Below, one piece after another: positions 1 to 8,966 of a stretch of 64,000 bases of DNA. This DNA is from an uncultured Bacillota bacterium (GTDB lineage Bacteria > Bacillota_I > Bacilli_A > RFN20 > CAG-826): contig OX437086.1 in NCBI GenBank assembly GCA_949299565.1, forward strand, positions 290,919-354,918, given 5' to 3'. Under the pieces are notes generated by a model. It worked only from the letters and a program-made list of their open reading frames with translations. It did no database searches and was not told the DNA's origin. Made by a program: the position numbers and the translations under genes. Position 1 is the stretch's first letter. Each line of letters opens with the position of its first letter.

Positions 1-1131
1 TATGTAACGGTTACGTCTTACGAAACAACGATTGCGAACATGATCGTGGCTGGTAACCTTCCAGACATCATTTGGACGAACACTCCCGAATACTTATTCC
101 TTATTCAAAGAAATGTTGCGGAGCCTCTAGACGGCTATATCGCCGCTAGCGAGGAAGCTGGTGACTTTGATTTCGATCAAGATTTCAAGACATCATACTT
201 CGATATGTGTTCTCTCAACGGCAATTATTACGTTGTTCCACGCTGCGCTGACTGCGTTGTTACATTTGTTAACAACGAACTCTTAGAAACAGCCGGCGTT
301 GATATGGATCTCATTAAGAATGGCTGGACATGGGCTGATTTCATTGAGTGCTGCCGTCAGTACAAAGAATGGCTTTTAAACAATGGCACCGATGATGATG
401 ATGCTTATTATTGTGTTGACGCTAACCTTACGGGCTGGGGTTCGGTTTCTTATCCGATGCTCCGCAGCATGGGTGGAGATGTTCTTAACCCGGATGGCAG
501 TATTGCTCTTGATTCTCAAGCGGCGCTTGACACCATCGAACTTATCCGTGGATTGACAGAGCCTGGCTATGCTGTTACTTCTGGCGTCACTTCAGTTAAC
601 AGTTTTGAAAGCGGCACAACGCCATTCATCTTCCAGAGCGCTCCGTTCTCTCATTATGACAATCGTGCTGCTCTCAACGGCAAAATCGATCTTTGCACCT
701 TCCCGCTTATCACAGGCGAAGGAACGCCATCGACTCCAAAAATCGGTGGTGGCGTTGCCGGTTACACAATCAACAAAAATTCACCAGATAAAGTCTTAGC
801 GTGGCAATTCTTGAACGCTCTCATTTCACACGATGGTCAAGAAGCCATGGCGCGTGGCGGTTTGAATAGCGCTCCGATCAGAACAGATATGAACGACTAT
901 ACAACCGAAACGTGGGGTGAAGGATATGAACATATCAATCTCCAAGCCTACCTTGAATTTGATCAATACAAAATCACTGAAGAATATCTCGGATATGTTG
1001 CTCCAGAGTATATGTCAGATCTTCAATTAAATTTCTCCGACTTTATCGCTGACGCTACTCAACGTAGAAAAACTCCGGAAGAAGTTGTTGCCGACGCTGT
1101 TGATGCCATTGAAGAAACTCTTAGCCGGTAA
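1..1131 (+). CDS. Sugar ABC transporter substrate-binding protein (5' partial)
   Basis: Family 1 extracellular solute-binding protein that would bind an oligosaccharide outside the cell and pass it to the two permeases that follow. The reading frame is open from base 1, so the gene starts before the window; the ATG at 40 is internal. Visible family features are the hinge-type segment around IIWTNTPEYL, a WTWADF segment and a C-terminal GGGVAGYTINKNS region typical of sugar-binding proteins. The signal peptide and lipobox are off the window. The following genes (MalF-like and MalG-like permeases, glycosidases, rhamnose catabolism) suggest a rhamnose-containing glycan fragment as ligand, which is inference. 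Confidence 0.9.
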   Translation, partial: YVTVTSYETTIANMIVAGNLPDIIWTNTPEYLFLIQRNVAEPLDGYIAASEEAGDFDFDQDFKTSYFDMCSLNGNYYVVPRCADCVVTFVNNELLETAGVDMDLIKNGWTWADFIECCRQYKEWLLNNGTDDDDAYYCVDANLTGWGSVSYPMLRSMGGDVLNPDGSIALDSQAALDTIELIRGLTEPGYAVTSGVTSVNSFESGTTPFIFQSAPFSHYDNRAALNGKIDLCTFPLITGEGTPSTPKIGGGVAGYTINKNSPDKVLAWQFLNALISHDGQEAMARGGLNSAPIRTDMNDYTTETWGEGYEHINLQAYLEFDQYKITEEYLGYVAPEYMSDLQLNFSDFIADATQRRKTPEEVVADAVDAIEETLSR

Positions 1132-1150
1132 TTGTTTTGGTTAATTCATT

Positions 1151-2170
1151 ATGGTTACCGCCGAGAAAAACTTAGAGTCAACTTCTAAAGAAGGCAAGAA
1201 AGGTTTTCTCCCTTCCTTCCTTGCCTTCTTCAAGAAGGGCTCCAAACAGCAACAAGTTGCTAAGCTCCCGAAGCGGCGCATGAGCCCTGGGGCCAAAAAA
1301 CAAAATATCGCTGGATGGCTTTTTGCGACACCTCTTATTTTGGGTTTGATTCTCTTTACAGCCGTTCCAATGATTTGGTCTTTGGTCCTTTCTTTTAAGG
1401 AATATAGTCCAGGAAGCGCTGATTATTGGGTTGGCTTTGCGAATTACATTACGATTTTCACCAACGATCGCGAGATGGGGCAGGTCGTTATCAACACGAT
1501 TATCTATACATTTTGCAGCGTCCCTTTGAACCTTTGCTTGTCGTATTTCTTAGCCTTATTGGTCAACAATACGCACCGATTCACAAAGGTGTTCCGTGTC
1601 TTATATTATCTCCCATGCGTTATTCCTGCTGTTGTTTCGGGCTTATTGTGGAAGGATATTACAGACACGACTGTTGGTATCTTCAATAAGATTCTCTCGA
1701 TATTCGGAATTCCGGCTTTCTCTTGGTTTCAAGAAGCAAGCACTTCGATGGTCTCACTTCTCATCATGAATCTTTGGAATATTGGTGGCGGTATGATTCT
1801 TTGGCTTTCAGCTTTCAAGAACATTCCTCAAAGCCTTTACGAGGCTGCTAAGATCGATGGAGCGAATCGCTTCCAACGTTTCGTTCACATTACGATTCCG
1901 ATGTCAACGCCGATTATCTTCTTTAATCTTGTAACTTCAATCATTGGATCTTTGCAATTTAACGGTACTCTTGTCATTGCTCCGCGTGGAGGACGTGGCG
2001 AAGATAATTCACTTCTTGTTTATGGTGTCAAGATTTACCTTGAGGCCTTTGAGGACTTCCGTCTCGGTTATGCAGCGGCTCTTAGTTGGCTTCTATGTTT
2101 AGTAATTGCAATCTTCACAATTATTCTCTTTAAGACTTCTAAGTGGGTCTTCTATGGGGAGGACGTCTGA
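1151..2170 (+). CDS. Sugar ABC transporter permease, MalF/UgpA type
   Basis: Inner subunit of a CUT1-type sugar importer. About 55 Lys-rich cytoplasmic residues precede six predicted membrane spans. The EAA loop that docks the ATPase is visible as YEAAKIDGANRFQRF in the C-terminal third. Length (339 aa) is slightly above the usual 290-320 because of the long N-terminal tail. There is no strong Shine-Dalgarno before the ATG, so the start is moderately certain. It lies 19 bp after the binding protein and overlaps the next permease by one base. No ATPase gene is present in the window; this importer class often shares an MsmX-like ATPase encoded elsewhere. Confidence 0.93.
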   Translation: MVTAEKNLESTSKEGKKGFLPSFLAFFKKGSKQQQVAKLPKRRMSPGAKKQNIAGWLFATPLILGLILFTAVPMIWSLVLSFKEYSPGSADYWVGFANYITIFTNDREMGQVVINTIIYTFCSVPLNLCLSYFLALLVNNTHRFTKVFRVLYYLPCVIPAVVSGLLWKDITDTTVGIFNKILSIFGIPAFSWFQEASTSMVSLLIMNLWNIGGGMILWLSAFKNIPQSLYEAAKIDGANRFQRFVHITIPMSTPIIFFNLVTSIIGSLQFNGTLVIAPRGGRGEDNSLLVYGVKIYLEAFEDFRLGYAAALSWLLCLVIAIFTIILFKTSKWVFYGEDV

Positions 2171-3105
2171 TGGCTCTCACAATGAAACGTTTTTTGAGTA
2201 CTGATCGCGACAAACGCGATACTCAGCTTAAAATATGGAATGGTGCTAAAACGACCGGCCTTTTCGTAGTAATGACGCTTTTAGCCATCGTCCTTTTGTT
2301 CCCATATATCTTCATGGTTAACAAATCGCTTATGAGCAGCGCGATGATTATTAACCCTGATGTTCAATTTTTCCCTGATTGGGGCGATCTCCGGTTTGTT
2401 AACTATTATTTGTTGTTTAATCCGACAAATACGGGCGTAACGATCGACTTCGGATGGGCGCTTATGTGGTCGTTTATCACAGTAGCCACCAACTGTATCG
2501 TTGTGCCGATCTCTGCCTCATTAGCGGCTTATTCCTTCGCTAAACTTCGTTGGAAAGGACGGAACGTTGTCTTTGCCTGCATGATGCTAACAATCATGCT
2601 TCCTGGCACTGCGACGCAGATTCCTCTCTATGTCATGTATGCACGGCTTGGATGGCTCAACACGATTATGCCGTTCACGATTCCTAACCTCTTCGGCGGC
2701 GGTGCCCTTTATATCTTCTTGATTAGACAATATATGATGGGCATTCCGAACGAATTGATTGATGCTGCTCGGGTTGATGGATGCGGAGCCTTCAGAACAT
2801 ACATCCAAATCATCATGCCAAACTGCAAAACGATTCTCCTCTATATCGCTATTCAGGTCTTCATGACTTACTGGGGCGACTACTACGGACCATTGGTCTA
2901 TATGACAACTGCAAGTGGTCATCAAGCCCAATATAACTTCGCTTACGCTCTTTTCCAGAGTTCAGTCGAAGGGGCTGCGGCGACCGAATATGGCGGTGTC
3001 AGAATGGCTGGCGGCGTCTTTATGACCCTCTTCCCAGCTATCATCTTCACAATCTTCCAAAAACAGTTGACTAATGGTGACATCACCTCTGGTCTGAAAG
3101 GATAG
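2170..3105 (+). CDS. Sugar ABC transporter permease, MalG/UgpE type
   Basis: Second CUT1 permease subunit, 311 aa, with six predicted spans and the EAA motif DAARVDGCGAFRTYIQII. The start is placed at the ATG that overlaps the preceding TGA (TGATG), because GGGGAGG lies eight bases before it; an upstream in-frame ATG at 2143 has no ribosome binding site. Overlapping stop and start imply translational coupling with the MalF-like gene, as expected for two subunits made in equal amounts. Confidence 0.93.
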   Translation: MALTMKRFLSTDRDKRDTQLKIWNGAKTTGLFVVMTLLAIVLLFPYIFMVNKSLMSSAMIINPDVQFFPDWGDLRFVNYYLLFNPTNTGVTIDFGWALMWSFITVATNCIVVPISASLAAYSFAKLRWKGRNVVFACMMLTIMLPGTATQIPLYVMYARLGWLNTIMPFTIPNLFGGGALYIFLIRQYMMGIPNELIDAARVDGCGAFRTYIQIIMPNCKTILLYIAIQVFMTYWGDYYGPLVYMTTASGHQAQYNFAYALFQSSVEGAAATEYGGVRMAGGVFMTLFPAIIFTIFQKQLTNGDITSGLKG

Positions 3106-3107
3106 TT

Positions 3108-4886
3108 ATGAATAAGAAACTCCGGATTTTCTCAGTCATGGCGCTAGGACTGTTTGCCCTTGCTTCCTGCGGCGAAAGCGGTCCGGCTCGAGTTGAAGAT
3201 ACTCGCGATTTAAGCGAATTCGACTATACGCTAGCCAATGTTGCTTGTTACGATGGTCTAAATCGCTATGTTCCTGCTGGTGGTGTCGAAAACGACAATA
3301 CAGTTGGAATGTTCTATTTCTTGTGGCATGGCACTCATGAAACAGGTATTTACAATATTAGCGAGCTTGAAAAGACAGACCCTGAAGCTATTTTTGATTT
3401 AAGTCCCAATAACAGCGTTTCTCCTGTCGGTGAATTCCATTATTGGGGTGAACCTCTCTATGGTTATTATCGTTCTGACGATCCGTGGGTTATCGCTCGT
3501 CACTGTGAACTGTTGACGATGGCTGGCGTTGATTATCTGATTTTTGATAATACGAATGCCTATACTTACCTCAATGTCGTCGATGTTCTAGCGGAAGTCT
3601 TTACCAAATTCCAAGAGCAAGGATGGGATGTTCCACGCATTGCTTTCTATTGCAATTCTGAGTCGGCTGCGACGATGCGTCAGCTTTATAACAACGTCTA
3701 TCTTTCAAATAAGTACAGCAACCTCTGGTATATGGTGGACGGGAAGCCGTTCATCGTATGCGCCGATGCGGCAATTCCAGATTCTGAATGGTTTGTTTAT
3801 CGCGACTATTTCACGATGAAATCATCGCAATGGCCGAGCCAACGTCCTGATTATGATGATGGTTTCCCGTGGATGGACTGGACATATCCTCAAGGAAATT
3901 ATGACGGCACGATGTCAGTCTCTTTAGCCCAACACCCAACTTCCAATATGGCGAATCCAAATTCTTGGGGTCGTGGCTACAGTTTCAAAACGGCCACCAA
4001 TAGCGCGGACCGCGTAAACGAAGGTAGTAACTTCGAGGAACAGTGGGAAACTGTCCATAATTCTCAATCGGAAGAAGATCCGGATGATCGGATCAATAAC
4101 GCATTCGTTACCGGTTGGAATGAATGGATGGCCATTAAGCAAAACATTGATAACAAAGTCGTCTATTGCGATGCTTTCAATGAGGAGTATTCGCGTGACA
4201 TCGAGATGATGAAGGGTGGTTATCAGGACAATTACTATCTCCAACTTGTCCGTAACGTCAAGAAATTCAAATATAGCGACGCTGAACATTATCTTTATCC
4301 CGAGGCAACAATCGATGTGACTGACTTCAGCGAAGATAATTGGAAAGATTTATCAAGTGTTTATCGTGACTTTGTCGGTGAAGTAATGCCGAGAAATCAC
4401 GCAAACATCATCAATAGCGAAACCTACCTCAATGATTCTGATCGTAACGATGTAGCAAAGACGACCGTTACGCATGACCAGAATTACCTCTATTTCCGCA
4501 TCGAAACAGCAGAGGATTTGACAACTCCTGCTTCCGGTGATCAAGGCTGGATGAACATCCTTCTTGATTCTGGTTCCGAAACTAATAACAAGTTCGCGAA
4601 TAACTATGATTTCCGAATCAACGCTCGGCGGACTGACTCCACTTGCTCAATCGAACGAGCGACAGGCACAACAACTTTCGAGGAAGTTGGCGAGGCTCAA
4701 ATGGCCTATCAAGGAAACATCCTTCAAATTGCTGTTCCTTTGAACATAATTGGCAAAACCGCCGATGATGTACATATCCGCTTCAAGGTTACTGACAATA
4801 TTCAGGATCCAACAAATATCGAAGATTATTACGTGAGCGGTGAAGCCGCACCTATTGGGAGGTTGGCCTATGAATACGGCTACTAA
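3108..4886 (+). CDS. GH99-like lipoprotein with C-terminal CBM9-like domain (copy 1)
   Basis: Probable surface glycoside hydrolase. A signal peptide ends in the lipobox LASC (Cys21), so it should be a lipoprotein. The middle of the protein resembles the GH71/GH99-like (WbsX-type) barrel: FYFLWHG near the start, AGVDYLIFDNTN, and VTGWNEW late in the barrel, a hallmark of this fold with acidic residues expected in the active site. The last about 180 residues (from roughly 415) look like a CBM9-type sugar-binding sandwich. AAAGGA precedes the ATG. The gene is followed, with a 17-bp overlap, by a longer paralogue. Characterised GH99 enzymes are endo-alpha-mannosidases, but the substrate here cannot be read from sequence; the rhamnose genes downstream are the best hint. 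Confidence 0.75.
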   Translation: MNKKLRIFSVMALGLFALASCGESGPARVEDTRDLSEFDYTLANVACYDGLNRYVPAGGVENDNTVGMFYFLWHGTHETGIYNISELEKTDPEAIFDLSPNNSVSPVGEFHYWGEPLYGYYRSDDPWVIARHCELLTMAGVDYLIFDNTNAYTYLNVVDVLAEVFTKFQEQGWDVPRIAFYCNSESAATMRQLYNNVYLSNKYSNLWYMVDGKPFIVCADAAIPDSEWFVYRDYFTMKSSQWPSQRPDYDDGFPWMDWTYPQGNYDGTMSVSLAQHPTSNMANPNSWGRGYSFKTATNSADRVNEGSNFEEQWETVHNSQSEEDPDDRINNAFVTGWNEWMAIKQNIDNKVVYCDAFNEEYSRDIEMMKGGYQDNYYLQLVRNVKKFKYSDAEHYLYPEATIDVTDFSEDNWKDLSSVYRDFVGEVMPRNHANIINSETYLNDSDRNDVAKTTVTHDQNYLYFRIETAEDLTTPASGDQGWMNILLDSGSETNNKFANNYDFRINARRTDSTCSIERATGTTTFEEVGEAQMAYQGNILQIAVPLNIIGKTADDVHIRFKVTDNIQDPTNIEDYYVSGEAAPIGRLAYEYGY

Positions 4887-6792
4887 GAAACGACTTTTAC
4901 TACTATTTCCGGCTTTGTTATTAGCTTTAGGAGGATGTGATAACGTGGGAAGCAATAGCAGCGATAGCGACATCAACACGAGCGGAGGAAACACATCCAG
5001 CGTTTCCGACGAATACATTGATCCGTCGCTTCCTAAAGATGAACGGGGACTTTCCCCGATGGAGTATGCCCTCTTTAACCTTGTTGGCACTGACGGCTTA
5101 GGACGTCAAATTGAACGTCAAAATGGTTATCGCGAGGGAATGGTCCAAAAAGTCGGTCTCTTCTATCACACTTGGCTTGGACAAGAACAGAAGCAAGGCG
5201 GTATTTATGATGTCTCTTACTTATTGAGCACGGAAGAAGGACGAGAAGCTCTTGCCTCTGACACTCCGACGAATGAATTATCACCGCAAGGACAGTTCCA
5301 TTTCTGGGGTCAACCGCTTTATGGCTACTATAACGCCTCTGATCCTTATGTTCTTGCCCGCCACGTCGAACTCTTTATTGAGGCTGATATTGATTATCTA
5401 GTAATTGACGCGACAAATAGAGCGATTTACGGGATTCCGACGAATACGCTTCTTGAGACGCTCAAAAAATTCAAAGATCAAGGATTTGATGTTCCGAAGG
5501 TTTGTTTCTACACGAACTCCTTCTCAGCCTCAACTGCTTGGGGTCTTTATAACCAATTCTATCAAGATCCAATTGATCCTGATTTATGGTTCACACTTGA
5601 TGGTTATACACCGGTTTTGATTGCCGTCACTGAGGATAATGGCACTGCGAGCGATACAGCGGCCTTCCCGGGGCAGGCTTGGATGTATGAACCTTTAACG
5701 CGGGCTAATGACGCCTTCCTCTTTGAGTTCTTCGACATTCGCGAGAGCCAATGGCCGAATACCGGATATGAACATCCGAATTCAATGCCATGGATGGACT
5801 GGCATTATCCGCAAACAATCCACGAACAAACTAAGGCTGTTGCGGTGCCGGTAGCCCAGCATTCGCATAGCGTAACTTATGTTTCTAGCGGTGACCCTGA
5901 GTGCTCGCGCGGTTATAACCCCGAAACCGGAGAAGTTGATGAAGAATGGTGGAGAGGTCAAGCGCTCGAGATGATGTTTGATAGTGTCATCGAGCGTCGC
6001 GATCAAATTGAAAACATCATGGTTACCGGCTGGGGTGAGTGGATTGCCATTAAGCAACCAGCCAATGCTGACGGACCGTTCTGGGTCGATGTTTATAACA
6101 ACGAATTCAGTCGTGACATCGAAATGTCGAAAGATCCGTTGCTTCAAGATCACTTCTACATGCAGCTCATCCGCAAGGTTCGCGAGTTGAAGATGACGCC
6201 ATACGTCAAATACGCGAAACCAATCGTCAATATCGATGTGAGAAACGGTGTTGATCCGAAGTGGGATAACGTCATCAGCGCCTATGCAGATGTAACGGGC
6301 GACGCTATCAAGCGTGATTTCCAAGCTGCTGCTACTGATCTCCGTTACACAGATGATTCAGCTAGAAACGATATCAAACTTGTGAAAGTGGCTGAGGATA
6401 AGGAGAATCTCTACTTCTATATCGAGTGCGCATCCGATATCACTCCGCATACAACTGGTGATAGCACCTATATGAATATCCTTATCAATACAAATTCCGG
6501 CAACGATTCATTCTGTGGATTCGATTACCGAATCAATGGCGATTTGAATGGCACTATCGGAAGCGTTGAGCGTTCGACTGGTGGTTATAACTGGGAACGC
6601 GTTGGCGATGCAACGACTGTTGTCGACGGTCATGTCATGCAAGTGGCGATTCCTAAGACTGCCATCAATTACTTAGATGGCCGTGATATTTCCTTCAAGG
6701 TCACCGATCACATCACACACCCTGATGACATTATGGATTACTACGTGAGCGGCGACGCGATGCCACTCGGACGTATCGGCTACGGCTATTAA
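4870..6792 (+). CDS. GH99-like lipoprotein with C-terminal CBM9-like domain (copy 2)
   Basis: Paralogue of the preceding gene, 640 aa. The start is taken at the ATG with GGGAGG eight bases upstream, giving a signal peptide with lipobox LGGC (Cys23); the earlier in-frame ATG at 4840 would spoil the signal peptide. After the lipobox comes a Ser/Asn/Asp-rich linker, then the same barrel landmarks (LFYHTWLG, FHFWGQPLYGYYNASDPY, WMDWHYPQT, VTGWGEW) and the same C-terminal CBM9-like module ending in YYVSGDAMPLGRIGY, close to the end of copy 1. The main difference is an insertion around the barrel centre. Tandem duplication followed by divergence suggests two linkages of the same glycan are attacked. 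Confidence 0.75.
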   Translation: MNTATKKRLLLLFPALLLALGGCDNVGSNSSDSDINTSGGNTSSVSDEYIDPSLPKDERGLSPMEYALFNLVGTDGLGRQIERQNGYREGMVQKVGLFYHTWLGQEQKQGGIYDVSYLLSTEEGREALASDTPTNELSPQGQFHFWGQPLYGYYNASDPYVLARHVELFIEADIDYLVIDATNRAIYGIPTNTLLETLKKFKDQGFDVPKVCFYTNSFSASTAWGLYNQFYQDPIDPDLWFTLDGYTPVLIAVTEDNGTASDTAAFPGQAWMYEPLTRANDAFLFEFFDIRESQWPNTGYEHPNSMPWMDWHYPQTIHEQTKAVAVPVAQHSHSVTYVSSGDPECSRGYNPETGEVDEEWWRGQALEMMFDSVIERRDQIENIMVTGWGEWIAIKQPANADGPFWVDVYNNEFSRDIEMSKDPLLQDHFYMQLIRKVRELKMTPYVKYAKPIVNIDVRNGVDPKWDNVISAYADVTGDAIKRDFQAAATDLRYTDDSARNDIKLVKVAEDKENLYFYIECASDITPHTTGDSTYMNILINTNSGNDSFCGFDYRINGDLNGTIGSVERSTGGYNWERVGDATTVVDGHVMQVAIPKTAINYLDGRDISFKVTDHITHPDDIMDYYVSGDAMPLGRIGYGY

Positions 6793-6803
6793 TATGGTGA
6801 ATT

Positions 6804-6819
6804 GCTTGGTTAACCAAGC
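6804..6819. promoter_or_regulatory. Perfect 16-bp palindrome, candidate operator
   Basis: GCTTGGTTAACCAAGC reads the same on both strands. It lies 12 bp after the second GH99-like gene and about 95 bp before the surface protein gene. No run of T follows on either side, which argues against a terminator. The TTGGTTAACCAA core is the sort of half-site pair bound by LacI-family repressors, but no such regulator is in the window. Confidence 0.45.
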
Positions 6820-6868
6820 TCCTATAACTAAAAAAGGAGGTTATTAAGAGAAAAAATTGATGAATTGT

Positions 6869-6896
6869 TTGTTGATTAGTGCTTTGGACTTATAAA
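6869..6896 (+). promoter_or_regulatory. Possible promoter of the Ig-like surface protein gene
   Basis: TTGTTG (6869-6874), a 16-bp spacer and TATAAA (6891-6896) precede the ATG at 6916, with a weak Shine-Dalgarno (AAGG) between. The match is modest; read-through from the glycosidase genes is equally possible. Confidence 0.3.
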
Positions 6897-6915
6897 AGTA
6901 GAAAGGATTAAGGTA

Positions 6916-8892
6916 ATGAAAAAAGCATTGTTTACCTTAGCATGCTTAGCTTTAGCAGGCGGCGTGTTAGGGACATCGGCTTCCGCGTCTCCATCCGTGA
7001 ATGTGGAAGTCACTCCAACAATTGCTCGGGCTGATGGAACAAGTTCGTCAGATCCCGGCACCTCCGAGCCGACAAATCCCGTTGTGAATTTTGTCCCGAG
7101 TTTCGGAAGTTACAACGACACGGCTTGGGGTTTCTCCTATGTTGGTATGTCAGCGGATCCAGCTTTCCCGGATTTCGGCATTTGGACTGACCAAAACGCG
7201 ATCGTCGGGGATAATGACACTTATGTTATCCACCCCGATGGCTCAATTGAATATATTGATAGCTGGACATCGCACGGCACATATCTCCGTATCTATCAAG
7301 GTTTGATGGATCGTCATGGCGACGTCATCGTTGTTCCTGAAGGCTGGGGATTCATCAACTCGGAATATACTCCAACGACGACATTCCAAGTTGAGCAAGA
7401 ATATAAATTTGTTTGCACGCTCGATAATGGTGCGTTCGGTGAATGGGAAGTTTTCCAAGCGCCAACAGGCATCACGATTGAAGGCGGCGATTTAGAAATT
7501 GGAACCACAGACCCAGCCAGAACTCTTACAGCAAATATTGAGGGCGAAACCAATGGTTATCTCTATTGGAGAAGTGCGAATACAAGTGTTGCAAGAATCG
7601 ATTCTAATGGCTTATTAACACCTGTCGGAGCTGGTACAACAACCGTTACGGCTTTTGTCGGTGATGTCGAAGCGACAATCAACGTTACTGTTGAAGAGGG
7701 GCGCGATCCGTCGACGATTACAAGCGCGACCTTCGAAAACATTCCTAATTATTTCTCGGTTACAAAGGATAGCGATCCAAGCACGTTCGCTCCTGATTTA
7801 ACTGACGTTGTCTTCAATTATGAGGATGGCAGTCAAAGCGGTATTGTCGAAATTCCAGCTGAAGATATCACAATCTCCGAATTCTCGACTGCTGAAGCCG
7901 GACGTATAGATGTTGAAGTAACGGTAGCCTATGAAGGTTATGACATCACCGGTACCATCGCGGTTGATGTTTATGAAGTTCAGACTTACGATCGTGCTCC
8001 GGGAAGCGTTTCCATCATTGACTGGTGGCAATATGGCATGTTCATCGATTGCTCTAATGTCAGTCTTAATGATGTCAACATTTCAAAAGGCGAAGCGTGC
8101 TTAGATGAGATTGCCAGTTACATCACTTACAAGAGAGGCGATGAGGAAATTGGCATCACTGTTAACCAACTTCAATATCGTATTTGTATCCTTCCTGACT
8201 TCTTAAAAGATGAAAATGGTAGCTTCATCGGTACTGCTGATAACTACTTAGAACTTTATCAAGTCGGCGATATTCTCACTCTTGAAGCCGGCACTCCGAC
8301 TTACTTCTGGACCGGTGAATCCGATCCAGGCGATCAGATGATTGCTGGCACTGGTGAAATCCGTCTTGAAGGACGTTTTGCCGAATCCCACAGCTATCGC
8401 TTCAATGGTAGCGGCTGGTCTGTTTATGTGGCCACCGAAGGCTTAGAAGTTGAAAACGAAAATATCACGCTCGAAGTTGGACAAACTGCGAGAGCCGGTA
8501 TTACCCGTGTTCCTTCCAACGCCACCTCCGGAACCATCACCTATGAATCATCCAATACGGAAGTTGCTACTGTTACCACCAGCGGCGTCATCGTTGGCGT
8601 TGCTGCTGGCACTTGCGACATCACCGGCACTTGGACAGATCCTGATGATCCAAACCACACCTATGAAGCTGTTGTTCACGTGACTGTTACTGGTGGCGGT
8701 AGTACCTCTTCCTCTGAGCCAAATCCTCCGACCAGCTCTGAACCCGGAACTTCTGAACCTACTGAGCCAACTGATGGCGGCGGTTTAGGAACCGGTGCAA
8801 TCATCGGTATCGTTATCGGTGTGATTGCGGCAGTGGTCGTTGTTGGCCTTGTTGTCTTCTTCGTTGTTCGTAAGAAGAAAAAAGCAAACTAA
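6916..8892 (+). CDS. Cell-surface protein with Big_2-type Ig-like domains and C-terminal membrane anchor
   Basis: Secreted, membrane-anchored protein of 658 aa. Residues 1-25 are a signal peptide. A Big_2-like domain spans about 185-260 (ASVARIDSNG-type strand and PVGAGTTTVTA), a Big_3-like segment follows at about 275-355, and a second Big_2-like domain occupies about 513-600 (SSNTEVATVTTSGV). A Pro/Ser/Glu/Thr linker then leads to one membrane helix and the basic tail RKKKKAN; there is no LPXTG. Two regions ending in an aromatic beta strand precede each Big_2 domain, which suggests a duplicated unit. Its place between glycosidases points to a scaffold or glycan-binding role, but the binding function is inference. 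Confidence 0.8.
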   Translation: MKKALFTLACLALAGGVLGTSASASPSVNVEVTPTIARADGTSSSDPGTSEPTNPVVNFVPSFGSYNDTAWGFSYVGMSADPAFPDFGIWTDQNAIVGDNDTYVIHPDGSIEYIDSWTSHGTYLRIYQGLMDRHGDVIVVPEGWGFINSEYTPTTTFQVEQEYKFVCTLDNGAFGEWEVFQAPTGITIEGGDLEIGTTDPARTLTANIEGETNGYLYWRSANTSVARIDSNGLLTPVGAGTTTVTAFVGDVEATINVTVEEGRDPSTITSATFENIPNYFSVTKDSDPSTFAPDLTDVVFNYEDGSQSGIVEIPAEDITISEFSTAEAGRIDVEVTVAYEGYDITGTIAVDVYEVQTYDRAPGSVSIIDWWQYGMFIDCSNVSLNDVNISKGEACLDEIASYITYKRGDEEIGITVNQLQYRICILPDFLKDENGSFIGTADNYLELYQVGDILTLEAGTPTYFWTGESDPGDQMIAGTGEIRLEGRFAESHSYRFNGSGWSVYVATEGLEVENENITLEVGQTARAGITRVPSNATSGTITYESSNTEVATVTTSGVIVGVAAGTCDITGTWTDPDDPNHTYEAVVHVTVTGGGSTSSSEPNPPTSSEPGTSEPTEPTDGGGLGTGAIIGIVIGVIAAVVVVGLVVFFVVRKKKKAN

Positions 8893-8922
8893 TCGTTAAT
8901 AGACATTAGTTTCTCCTTTCAT

Positions 8923-8947
8923 GGAAGGGGGTGAAATTCCCCCTTCC
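8923..8947 (+). repeat. Perfect 9-bp stem-loop upstream of the GH78 gene
   Basis: GGAAGGGGG, a 7-base loop and CCCCCTTCC form a very stable hairpin between the surface-protein gene and the rhamnosidase gene. No U-run follows, so it is not a classical intrinsic terminator; it could stabilise the 3' end of the upstream message, attenuate, or separate expression levels in the operon. The hairpin contains a GTG that is in frame with the next gene but cannot be a good start. Confidence 0.6.
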
Positions 8948-8966
8948 TTCCTATCGAGGTATCATT

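Noticed and set aside
1-20. TGTAACGGTTAC-like sequence at the left edge as a cre or LacI-type site
   Set aside because: It is inside the coding frame of the binding protein and the spacing of the CG centre does not fit the cre consensus.
8931-8966. GTG start extending the rhamnosidase by 12 residues
   Set aside because: The GTG lies within the stem of a very stable hairpin and the ATG at 8967 has a better placed ribosome binding site and the family-typical N-terminus.
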